Positions 55,114 through 64,000 of a stretch of DNA of 64,000 bases are shown here, piece after piece. The DNA is from Jaltomata sinuosa. Taxonomy: Eukaryota; Streptophyta; Magnoliopsida; Solanales; Solanaceae. Both the position numbers and the translations under genes were made by a program. Below the pieces are notes generated by a model, which was not told where the DNA came from, ran no database searches, and saw only the letters and a list, made by a program, of their open reading frames with translations. The stretch is taken from the NCBI GenBank assembly GCA_003996215.1, contig QJPP01000031.1:1-64000 (forward strand). Direction: 5' to 3'. Numbering within the stretch: position 1 is the first letter of the stretch; every line of letters begins with the position of its first letter.

Positions 55114-56650
55114 ACAGAGATTGTGAGCTAAAACAAAACTAAAACCTAATAAGAAGTTAGCTAACTACGAAGGATGGAATGCAAAGGATTGGAAAAACAA
55201 AGTAGTTGAATGTCGTCTTGTGCGTACCACGTGCAAAATACACCAGAGAGAGTGCGTGTCGCATATGCTATCACACAAGCAGACAAAATCCTACAGGGAT
55301 TTTCTATTGAGGTGCGAAGAAGGTGCGGTCCGTACCATCAGAAGTGTGTGTCGCACTAGGCATCGCCCCTCGGATCAGTGGCCTGACTTTTCTTTTTAAA
55401 CATGGTGTGATGCTTTATGCGACTTGCACATCAAGATCTATGCATCTCACGCGAAACAAACAAAGTCACAATCAAGATCTATGCATCTCAAGCCCTCACT
55501 TGCACATGGATATTCACAACATTAGCCGCAATTAACCTCCTCCCCACACAAGGTCATACACCCCAAATGTAATGCTAAATAAAAACCATGGGTATACATT
55601 CAGCAAAATCTGGCCTCAAAAGTCACATTTTAATCAAAACCTTATGACAAACGATGATTTACCCTTAAGAACGACGTCATCCAATCTATCATCGGGCCTA
55701 ATCATTCGTTCATCACAAGTGGGTTACTCAAACTTCACCCCAACACATAATTCTAGGCTAAAAATCACTACCAATCAACATGCATTACTAAAATTAAAGT
55801 TCTACCAAGTTGATACATAGCGATATCATCAATACAACTTAAGTTTGGGGACCCAAAAATTTTGGATCTCACCCAAAATTAACATGGCAATTCTAATAAG
55901 CATACTTCACAATATGAGTTCCCAACCTTCATAGAAACAAGTATTTAACATCAGGGAACTTACCACAAGTGAAGATTATGTAGAGAGGAGTGAAAATTGA
56001 AGCTTTTTATTCTTTTGATAAAGGTGACCAGTAAAAACTTCCCGGAGAGATGACTACGGCGATGGTGATGGAATGGTGGGGATTGTGGGTGAGATGAGGG
56101 GATGATTTATGGAGAGGTTTGAGGGATTTAGAGAGAGTTGTGGGAGAAATTTTTGAGGGTTCGAGTAAAAGATGGTGGAAGAAGAAGAGAAAAGGTTATT
56201 TTTAAAAGAAAAAGAAAAAGAAAGGGCGGCTGGGTCAGCTCCGGGTCGGTCAGTCAATGGGTTAGGTCAATAACAATTCAAACTTACCCCTGGTGCGCCG
56301 CGACATGGATTCACACCAGCCAAGGTGCGGATTGCATGGTGTTTCTCACATGCCCCTTTTTTCCCCTGGGTTTGCCCAGGCATCTATTTCACCATGCGAT
56401 GGAGGTGCGATGTGCACTTTGTCTTGTGCAATCCTCACGGCCAACCACATGTTACCTCCAAATTTCCAAATTTTCTTCAGGCATCTGTTTTGTCATGTGA
56501 CAAGCTGTGTGACATGCACAAATGCTTGTGTGGTCTGCACATTCTGCCGCACAACTCCTTTTTTCCTTACTTTCCCTTGTTCAATTTATCCATCCATGCA
56601 TTCCAACAAAAACACCAAAAACAATAAAAGATAACCAAAAACAAATAAAG
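55114..56650 (-). other. C2 non-coding region between gag and downstream ORF
   Basis: Contains two clusters of TGTGCG/TCGCAC words (about 55205-55420 and 56290-56540), similar to those of the LTR. At 55650-55695 there is a second copy of the CCCTTAAGAACGACGTC...CTATCATCGGG block found at 53168 and 15003. The purine-rich stretch at 56110-56225 (GAAGAAGAAGAG, AAAGAAAAAG) is low-complexity. Short plus-strand ORFs here run through the word clusters and are not called. Confidence 0.65.
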
Positions 56651-56653
56651 AAA

Positions 56654-56697
56654 CTTGGGTTGCCTCCAAGCGATGCTTGATTTAACGTCGCGACACG
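56654..56697 (-). other. conserved hairpin motif after gag (CTTGGAGGCAACCCAAG)
   Basis: The minus strand reads GTCGCGACGTTAAATCAAGC and then CGCTTGGAGGCAACCCAAG. The last part folds as CTTGG-AGGCAAC-CCAAG. From memory, nearly the same string follows the gag-pol ORF of many plant Athila-type elements; its role is unknown to me. Confidence 0.6.
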
Positions 56698-56718
56698 ATG
56701 ATACTATCTCAATCTTTA

Positions 56719-57565
56719 TTAATTATTGGGGTTTGCGATAGTGTCGCTAGGCAACGTCCCTTTCATCCTCGGGTTCATTTGGCTTGAGAGGTGGTTCATT
56801 TGGGCCTCAAGATGCTTGATTGAGGCTGAGTGGGAGCTCACAGTTTGGTGAAGTGTTGAGACCTCACTCTTTACCCCGCTCAATCCCTTATTTGTGGTGT
56901 CCACCTTCTTAAGAACTAAGGACAACATGTCCTCCAACTTGGAATGGTTGGGGTTTCTTCTGCCCGGTTGGTAGAGAGAGTCCGCCTTGTTCGGAGGTAT
57001 ATAGGGATTCGAACTCCAGTGATTGAAACGATCATCATCCTTGTCTCTATCCTGTCAATTTCCATCTCTTTATTTGTCTCGAATCCAACCTTGATTCTCC
57101 TCCCTCTGGCGATAATACCCAGGATGATAACTCGCCGACACAAAACACAACTTTCCATCAACCACAGTCATTAGCTCGTCATCACTAGCTTTGATTTCTG
57201 GTGTACTCACTGTATTCACTGACTTAGCACTGCCACCTCCCATCACATGCTTGGCCATCAAGTCAATTTGTGTCATTATTTTGGCCATTGTCTCATCTCG
57301 CTTTTTCTCTTTTTTCCTTGTTTTATTGATCAAGATGGATGAGGGTCCTCCCAAAGATGGCACATCTACTTCTCTTTTATGCCAAGCTTTATTGATCTTT
57401 GTCATTCGCTCTAACAAAGTCGAGGTTATGGGAAACTCTAAGTCCATGAAGTTACCACCTCCAAGATTGGCAGCCACCCATTTGTTCATAGAGTTCAATG
57501 ATCGATAGAAGCTTTGTAGCAGAACATTGTTTGACAACTCATGAATAGGACACAAGAGAAGATTT
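56719..57565 (-). pseudogene. gag: C2 gag, C-terminal part
   Basis: The minus strand continues gag beyond the nested solo LTR: NLLLCPIHELSNNVLLQSFY, RSLNSMNKWVAANLGGGNFM, RMTKINKAWHKREVDV, ETMAKIMTQIDLMAKHVMGG. These are hallmark segments of Athila gag. After a stop near 57068 and frameshifts comes the C-terminal coiled coil, MEDMLSLVLKKVDTTNKGL, HSASIKHLEAQMNHLSSQMN, with GTLPSDTIANPNN-stop at 56719-56721. In Athila this would continue towards protease; here the ORF ends and the hairpin motif follows, so pol has been lost. No zinc knuckle is visible. Confidence 0.85.
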
Positions 57566-59578
57566 TGTAACACCCCAGAAATAGACCTAGCCTTTAAACT
57601 CAGAACCTGCATAAATTTTTGAACTTCCAGGAATTATGGGTCAAGTACACGAGCCGTGGGTGGTTCCACGAGTCGTGGAAATGACTCATGATTCCAGTCC
57701 TTCATACCATCCTCAGGTCTGAGAACCACGAGTCAAGTTCACGATTTGTGGAAGTTTCCATGGGTCATGGAACCAACTCGTGAAACTCAGACAGAGAGTG
57801 GTCAGGTCCCTTGATTCCCACAACTTGGTTCTACGACTCGAGGAAGCTTCCACGAGTTGTCCTGTTGAGTCGTAGGGAACCTTCAGCAGCCTGAAACCTT
57901 GGGCTATTTCCACGAGAAATAACTACGAGTCGTGGTTAGGTCTACGAGTCATAGACTCCACCCATGGAACCTGAAGCCGAATTTTAAATCAGCTTTTTCC
58001 TAATTAAGACTCAGGGGTATTTTAGTCATTACCCACTCTTTTAACTTCTAAATGATGTCATTTTGACTATTTCAAGAAAGGTTTTCACCCTCATTAGCCT
58101 ATGTTCCTTCTCATTACTTCACTCTTCTCCCAAAAAGGAAAAATTCTTCTCCAAGCTTCAAGTCTCAAGCTCCAAGTTCAAGCCTCCTAAGTCTTTCCAA
58201 TTCAAGTGGGTTATCTTCAATCAAGGTATGTGGGTAATCAACAATGGGTTCCTTTCACCCTTGTGCCAAAAACCCCTAATTCCAAATTTTGATTTCATGA
58301 TTTTCAACTAGGGTTCTTATCCAATTCTTATGGGTTTTGCTAAATATGATCTTCTCATGATTTGATTATGAAATTACTATTAAATTGCATGATTTCACAT
58401 GAGTTTGTACATGTTAACTCTTATTTCATGAATTGAAGTTTAACCATGGAAATTTTTACATGCATGAAGTTGATTTAAGAAAATTGGATTTGATAGCATG
58501 TTCCTTATAGATTTTCAAGCATGTGCATGCCTAGTTTCTATATTCTATGAAAGTATATGTTTTATGAAATTGAACTATAGCCATGCAAATGTTCCATTTC
58601 ATGAAGTATTATGCAAGACAAGACACTCGATGTTCCATCAATGCTCATGAATCAATTTCTAAACCCAAATTCATGAGTAGTATGACGATCCGGGGTATGA
58701 ACAAGTTTGGCATTAGATATGTCACATGTATATGAGCTCATGTTATTATGTTTTGGGAGTAGTATTTAGCACCGAGAGACAAGGGTTCAGATAACCCAAG
58801 TCCAAAACTACATTGCCACCGTAGGTTGCCCTCTGTGGCTTATTATGACAGGATCCTGGTACGATATGGTTCTAGCTTTGGCTGGTGAGGACAACCTTTT
58901 TCAGTGTGGGTGCATGATACTAGACTCTATGTAGATCAACATGGTTTATGTCGGTTAAGAGAAACTCCCACATGATTATTTTCAAGCTATGAAGTTATAT
59001 GATTCTATACTATGAAACTTAAGCTTTATTTCATGTTTCACGTTTTATACCTTGATATTTATTCACGTTCCTTCTTTAAGTAATAAGTTCATTCCTAAGC
59101 ATGTTTTAAACTCTTTTTATCATGATTCATGCATCGCTCATATACTCGGTAAATCCTATAGTACTGGCGCATATCTTGCCCTGCATCATTTGATGATACA
59201 GATTCAGGTATCCCTTCCCAGACACGTGGCTAGAGCTTCCAGGCCACTTTCTGTCAGCTATTGGTGAGTCCTCTTAGGTCTAGGACTAGTTATATTTTAG
59301 ATTGTTGATTTATTACTTTCGTACTTTGAGTTAGCTAGGGTCTTATCCTAGCAACTCTTTATGTCATGAAGAGGCTTTCAGACATAGACAGTATTTGAGT
59401 CCTTTGGATCTTGTATGCCTATTTGACTCAATTTTCCATGTATGTTATTCTGACTATATCATTTATCCTTCCGCTTATCATTTGTTATGCTTGAGAATGC
59501 TATGACTAAGGGTTAGCTTGGGGCACTTATGGTCCCAAGTCCCGTGTTATGTCTAGGGGGTAACCTCAGGGCATGACA
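57566..59578 (+). mobile_element. D-family solo LTR inside C2 gag
   Basis: It starts TGTAACACCCCAGAAATAG and ends AACCTCAGGGCATGACA, like the D LTR at 11545-13744. No internal region is attached and gag continues on both sides (FKKK to the right, NLLLCPIHE to the left in minus orientation). The expected five-base duplication is not seen (GATTT left, ACTTC right), so either the flanks mutated or the solo LTR arose by exchange between two elements. It carries its own palindromic word cluster at 57648-57955 and a TATA-like TAATTAAG at 58001-58008. Confidence 0.9.
57648..57955 (+). repeat. CCACGAGTCGTGG word cluster in D-family solo LTR
   Basis: About twelve variants of the near-perfect palindrome CCACGAGTCGTGG occur in 310 bases: at 57648, 57666, 57725, 57741, 57757, 57774, 57834, 57851, 57866, 57911, 57926 and 57942 (for example CCATGGGTCATGG and TACGAGTCGTGG). 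The D LTR at 11600-12065 has other words in this slot. Confidence 0.85.
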
Positions 59579-60065
59579 ACTTCTTTTTGAATATTATCCA
59601 AACTTCATAAAATAGCTCGTCCGGAAGCTGCCTAAAGTTGGTAATCTCATCTCTTAGCTTCATCATTCAAGAAGGAGGAAAGAATCTCAAGGTAAATTCC
59701 TCAACCAACTTGGCCCAAGATGTGATAGAGTCATCCGGCAATTCTTCCAACCACGTTGTGGCTTCCCCTGTCAAGGAAAAAGGGAATAGGCATAATTGGA
59801 AGGACTCTTGGGAGATATGTTGGAAGATGAATGGTTGGAAAATCTTCACAAAATTCCAAATATGCCGGTTGGCATCTTCATGTGCTAATCCACCAAATAG
59901 ACCATTCATTTGGATTAAGTGGAGCATGGTGCTAGTCACATAAAAAATAGCATTTTCCATCGTGGGGGGTAGGCGGATTGCACCTACACCCCCTTGCATC
60001 ATAGACTCAGCCTCATTGACTTCTATGAAACCGTCAACACTCTCATTATCGTCGACTTCGCTCAT
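59579..60065 (-). pseudogene. gag: C2 gag, N-terminal part
   Basis: The minus-strand ATG at 60065 starts [20 protein letters not shown]. It continues with typical Athila gag blocks: [82 protein letters not shown] at 59667-59669 follows FFPPS. The same frame continues MMKLRDEITNFRQLPDEL and FYEVWIIFKKK up to the solo LTR at 59578. The start is close to the PBS as expected. One nonsense change and one insertion disrupt it. Confidence 0.88.
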
Positions 60066-60170
60066 AGGCTAGCCTGCTTAATCACAACACAAACAACAAA
60101 CAAAATTAAAAGAAACAAGTACTCTCAAGGTGATTATAAAACAACAATCAAAAATAGCTATCAACTCAAG

Positions 60171-60188
60171 TCCCCAGCAACGGTGCCA
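60171..60188 (-). other. primer-binding site of C2 (Athila type)
   Basis: The plus strand TCCCCAGCAACGGTGCCA is the complement of TGGCACCGTTGCTGGGGA, close to the tRNA-Asp-type site TGGCGCCGTTGCCGGGGA of Athila elements. It is six bases from the LTR. Confidence 0.85.
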
Positions 60189-60193
60189 TTTTT

Positions 60194-61676
60194 TATGAAC
60201 GCTCAAATCATGCTCTCCAATTAGGAGGTCACGGCGATCGTGCAACAAAACAATATTTATAAACCCAATGAGTGTCGGGGTCATACCCAAGGGACTTGTG
60301 GTAGCCAAACTTCAATTGTAATGAATTGAATTCAAGATGAGAGTAATTGCCCAAAACAAAATGTAAAAGGATGGGGGGAAATTGGGAAAGTTGTCACTAC
60401 AATCGCAATTCAATTCAAAAGCAAGAAACTAAAGGCGGGTGTATAAAATGATTTAGACGACTAGGGGTGCATATCCGATGGGGCATCACTTATGGGATAG
60501 GGAGATCATCAATTCACTTTTATTCTCACTTATTAGCATAAGTAGCGTTGGTCATAGGTGTGGAATGCTTATCTCTCGATCAACATCCACATTTTCGACA
60601 ATTTCGGGTAGAACATCATCGGTTTGATCAATATTCAACCAATATATGCTTGGGGAGGTCACACTATCTCTATCTTAGACCTTTAAATGGGAGATTCATA
60701 CGATAAGACCTATTTCTAGCCTCAAATCTAGATGGATTCCCAAGTACCCACTAGCAATTTCACATCCACAACCATGAAATTCTCTTTCAAGCAATCACAT
60801 AGTCAAGTAATGTAAATTAATGTTTACAACCACCAATTTTAGGATTAAAACATGGTGAGATTACTAGACCCATGTCAAATAAGCAATTATAAAGATGAAT
60901 TAACAATACCCACACCCATTAACTAAGCACCCATCATCAATACACCCCTAGACTAGATAATTTTAGCCACTAATAGTAAGATAAGAAGATATACCATTTG
61001 GGTAATTCAAAATCTCTTCCATTATAGCTGAATCTCAAGTTCTAGAATCAATTTAGGTACACAATTTGTTAACCAAGATATTTGGATTAAAATCCTCTTC
61101 TCAATGGAGGTGGATAAATTGATTACAAAGCTCAAAGGTCTTCAAAATATTCAGAATGACAAAAGTTATTTACAATTATGCCTGAAAGGGCTTTTTATAG
61201 TTTCCCAAAATGTCACTAAAAATTAGGACAAAAATGCCCTTCGGGCGGTGTGTGACACGATGTACTGTTCGCACATCGCGATGTGTGCGTCTTACACCTT
61301 CTTCAGCTGCATTTGTGAGCTTCGTGCGGAGATGGTGCATTTCACACCATGGGATGTGCGCGTCGCACAGCGACCACACTCCTTAGAAGAATCTTCTGAT
61401 ACTTTTGCAGCTTCATGCGAAGGAGGTGCAAACTTCACATCAGCTTGTGCGTGTCACACAGCCACCGCATTGAAAGCAAGATTCTTCAGCTTTTCTCAAC
61501 TCTTCACACTTGGCTCCTTTTTAGCTCTTTTTGGGTCCCTATCTTTGTTTTTCATCTTTTATCAAAAGTACCTACATAGACATAAATAAATGTCATAAGA
61601 ACCTCCAAATATATTCAAAACATAGCAATAATTCATGGATATAGGCTCAATAAGTTGGTAGATTACCGACTTATCA
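60194..61676 (-). repeat. C2 5' LTR, 1.48 kb
   Basis: Plus-strand ends are TTATGAACGCTC and ACTTATCA. It is a near copy of 50165-51656. The word cluster at 61246-61480 (GTGCGGAGATGGTGCATTTC, GGGATGTGCGCGTCGCACAG, GTGTCACACAGCCACCGC) precedes the minus-strand TATA box at 61193-61199. Confidence 0.92.
61193..61199 (-). promoter_or_regulatory. TATA box of C2 5' LTR
   Basis: Minus strand CTATAAAAAGCCC; kept at 51157-51163. Confidence 0.65.
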
Positions 61677-62521
61677 ATGATCCCGCGTCAGGATTTCCAC
61701 TTTGAAGCTCGACTATGGTATGACTTCACCTGCTTCCATTTCTTACCTTCTAAGAATGATCATAAGATTACCCATGATGGGGTTTTCCTAGTTGCTTGAA
61801 TCATATATAGGGTGCATATTAACTTTGGTGAGATTGTTGTGGTGGTAATTAAAAGGAAGGCTTGTCAACCAGGTGCCTCAATACCCTATCCAATCCTTAT
61901 TAGCAAGCTATTGCCAAGGCTGGGATTCCCTACTTTACTTTTGACAAGGCTACCCCTGCCACTGGTGTTATTGATAATAAGAAGAAGACTGATGCCAATG
62001 CCCCTAAAATTAAGAAGCGAAAGTTGCAAAGCTTGGCCGGTGCGGATGTCTCCAGGACTAAGTTTAAGCCTAGTGCATCTACTCTAGCTGGGTCAATATC
62101 TGATACTCCTACTCCTGCAGTGTCGGTAAATCCTTCAGTTGATGCTCCTTCTAGGCCCTCACCTTCGTTATTAACCTCAACCCCGACTGGCTTTCAAAAG
62201 CTATTCAATATGACCTAACTCCTATGATAACTAATTGAACACATTGGCCTTGAAACTGCCAGGTATGATTTAGAAAGTAGTGTAGATTGCTATGAAGGAT
62301 GTGGTGGATAGTGTGTCCAAAATTTGAAAAAGGGTAGAGGTTGTTGAGAATGTTATGACTGCCATCAGAAAAGATATAGACAAGGCTAGAGGGAAGGCAC
62401 CAATGGTAGCTGCAGATTTAAGTTCTTTTGATGATGCCATGGTCGTACCCTGCCTCACCCCTAGCCCTGTGGATGATCTGTTTGCTACCTTGGGCAGAGA
62501 CGATAAGGAGATTGAGAGGTG
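61677..62521 (+). pseudogene. C3 downstream ORF, PF20167-like, partial
   Basis: The sequence reads MIPRQDFHFEARLWYDFTCF, HFLPSKNDHKITHDGVFLVA-stop. The C2 homologue is IPNRSLIFEAHLWYDLIRNR. After shifts it continues HINFGEIVVVVIKRKACQPG and PILISKLL, then in another frame KRKLQSLAGADVSRTKFKPS and a Ser/Pro/Thr-rich stretch (SISDTPTPAVSVNPSVDAPS). The C-terminal part is acidic (VDDLFATLGRDDKEIER-stop at 62519-62521). The N-terminal half is missing because C2 starts there. Function is unknown; the frame is broken. Confidence 0.65.
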
Positions 62522-64000
62522 ACATCTTTCCCAAGGAGAAAATGTTTTCTTTTATTTAATTTTATATCAAACTGGGTTAGTGTTTCCCTATGATAGATTG
62601 AGAGGTGACTTTATTAAGGAAAAATGCCAAGTTGTAATATTTAATTGAGTTCGTGTGTTTCTTTTCTCAAAATGGGCCCACCAAAAAATTTCTTGGCAAG
62701 AATTTTGCAATTTGAAGAAAATAGGGGGAAATAATTTTTGCTAAAGAATTCTCTTGTTGTGACTCGCACATTCCCTATTTGGATTGATTGATTCACAAAC
62801 GAGTGTGTAAAACTTGGAATAGCTTGTCAAAAATCATTTGTCCCAATTGATTTATGAGACTAGTTGTGAAATTCTTGTGTTGTTATGCCTTGTGTGGTAA
62901 GGTTTTACTTTGTTCTTGTGCATTCATATTATCTAGAACTTGTCCCGAATGTGATTCAAGGTGAAATTCTAGACATTACCGAGCTTTAAAGATGACCTTA
63001 GGCCCTCTTTATATAGCCACTTTACCCAAATTGACTTCCCTTAACATTGATCCTCATAAACCCCTTTGAACTTATAACTTTTCTTTGGCACCCTGTTAGA
63101 CACCTTAATCCTTTTTGGATCTTCTATCTTTGCACCCATCCTCCCTAATATCTAGAAAGTGAAATGTAGGCTAAAAGCCTAAGTTTGGGGGGTGGGGTGG
63201 AACTGAAATGTTGACATAGGCAAAAGCCTAAGTTTGAGAGTGTATGCACAAAATGTGGAGAAGAAAAGGAGTTGTACTTCAATGTACGGTAGCACCTTAT
63301 GCTTATAATGAAAATTGCTCCCAAAATGTTCAATAAAGTGAGCAAGATGAAAAGAAAGGACAAAGTCAGTGCTACCAAATTATTTTAACAAAAGGATATT
63401 GATTGAATAAGTTAATGGGGAATTTTGGGTTATGAGAGGAAGAAATAAGGAAAAGTAATATTTGAAAATGTGAGGGGTGCATTGAATGATCACAAGTAGC
63501 ATTAGAGAGGTTTATTCCCTTGAGCCAAATGTAATCCTCGCCTTAACCCTAGCTAACATTGTTACCTACAAGTCCTTAGTGATTTCGAGCTTGGTAACTC
63601 TACATTAGTGGTGAATTAAATGAATGGAAAGCCTATGGTTCAATGCGTGTGCACTCGAACTTCTTTGAGAGAGTGAGAGTCTTTCATTCGCTTGTGATCC
63701 CTCTATTACGAATTGCATGACTGTGAGTGGGATTCTCTCTTGTGGTGAGTGGCATCACACACTTGATTTGAATAATGAATTCTCTCTTTCAATTGAGAGA
63801 AATGAATAAGGCAAGTTGTGTGGCAAATCTCGAGGCAAACCTTGAAGGTCAATGCCAATGACTTGAGAAGCTTGATAATCTTGTTTTGAATGAAAAATCC
63901 CCTGCTTTTGAATGAAAAGTACAATCTTTTGATAAGAGTTTTAAAATGTGAAGTTGCCTTCAAATTATGGTGATACTAATTGAGATGAGCATCATCGTTG
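62522..64000 (+). other. C3 3' non-coding region
   Basis: It is the reverse complement of the C2 3' region. Landmarks are CCTATGATAGATTGAGAGGT at 62588, TGATTCAAGGTGAAATTCTAG near 62953, GCCTAAGTTTGGGGGGTGGG near 63178, and AGCCTATGGTTCAATGCGTG near 63631. No conserved ORF is seen. The window ends before the LTR. Confidence 0.75.

Larger units (their letters stand above)
50165..61676 (-). mobile_element. C-family element C2: Athila-derived, gag and PF20167-like ORF, no pol
   Basis: In minus orientation: 5' LTR 60194-61676, PBS 60171-60188, gag 60065-56719 (interrupted by a D-family solo LTR at 57566-59578), a conserved hairpin motif (56654-56697), non-coding DNA with CG-rich clusters, an ORF with PF20167-like sequence (55113-53710), 3' non-coding DNA and the 3' LTR 50165-51656. 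No RT, RNase H or integrase is present between the LTRs, so the element would need enzymes from another element. The flanks differ (Athila pol left, inverted C-family ORF right) and no target duplication is seen. Confidence 0.85.
61677..64000 (+). mobile_element. C-family element C3, 3' half, plus strand
   Basis: From the exact end of the C2 LTR the sequence is homologous, in opposite orientation, to C2 internal DNA: the downstream ORF (61677-62521 corresponds to about 54600-53710) and the 3' non-coding region (62522-64000 corresponds to about 53210-51790). The 3' LTR should lie beyond the right edge. Its left half is absent at this junction. Confidence 0.8.

Noticed and set aside
57561..59583. 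Target-site duplication for the solo LTR in C2 gag
   Set aside because: Left GATTT and right ACTTC do not match even allowing one change; reported as missing instead.
13749..60188. Possible tRNA genes at the tRNA-complementary strings
   Set aside because: They are 13-19-base primer-binding sites next to LTRs; no cloverleaf sequence surrounds them.
61677..62521. A host gene on the plus strand at the right end
   Set aside because: The reading matches the downstream ORF of the C-family element at 53710-55113 and is broken by stops and frameshifts.

Overview
The window is eukaryotic plant DNA and I read it as heterochromatic retrotransposon sequence from start to end. No host gene, rRNA, tRNA or bacterial feature was recognised. 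The families present (Tekay/Del chromoviruses, an Ogre/Tat element of about 25 kb, Athila-type elements), their primer-binding sites and the AT-rich composition point to a eudicot. The Ogre and Athila sequences look most like those I know from Solanaceae; that family-level call is inference. Nearly all coding regions are pseudogenes, broken by stops and frameshifts. All alignments were made by eye, so identities were not measured and boundaries without a terminal repeat are approximate.

Left part (1-8312). A Tekay/Del chromovirus pol with a chromodomain (2-2686) ends in a 3.2-kb 3' LTR (2697-5880). It sits inside the gag of another gypsy element ('D-family', 5881-7690), which is cut at its RT and joined to a scrap of an Athila-derived family ('C-family', 7691-8312).

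Nested block (8313-23748). A minus-strand chromovirus ('E') keeps its 3' LTR (8313-10492), gag-pol (18320-23170), PBS (23309-23321) and a stump of its 5' LTR. Its chromodomain is split by a C-family element (10626-18314) flanked by the duplication GTTTC. That C element was hit in turn by a plus-strand D-family element (11545-14391), and a deletion then removed the D pol and half of the C 3' LTR.

Ogre block (23749-48720). A plus-strand Ogre/Tat element has two LTRs of about 4 kb, a tRNA-Arg-type PBS, an ORF1 remnant, gag, protease with G-patch, an intron-like gap with branch site and acceptor, RT, a double RNase H and integrase. Its 4.4-kb 3' region holds several different tandem arrays. A solo LTR (30099-33278) of the same family as the first Tekay element splits gag and is flanked by GTCAG.

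Right part (48721-64000). A minus-strand Athila RT/RNase H fragment is followed by a C-family element (50165-61676) with both LTRs, a PBS, gag and a PF20167-like ORF, but no pol. Its gag carries a D-family solo LTR (57566-59578). The window ends in the 3' half of another C-family element in the opposite orientation (61677-64000).

The most unusual signal is architectural. LTRs of several unrelated families carry a cluster of short CG-containing imperfect palindromes just upstream of a TATA-like box. Within one family, different copies use entirely different palindromic words in the same slot. Other points of interest are the pol-less C-family, a repeated conserved motif (AACTACGT...ATACGTAGG) around the Ogre coding region, and the Ogre 3' minisatellites.
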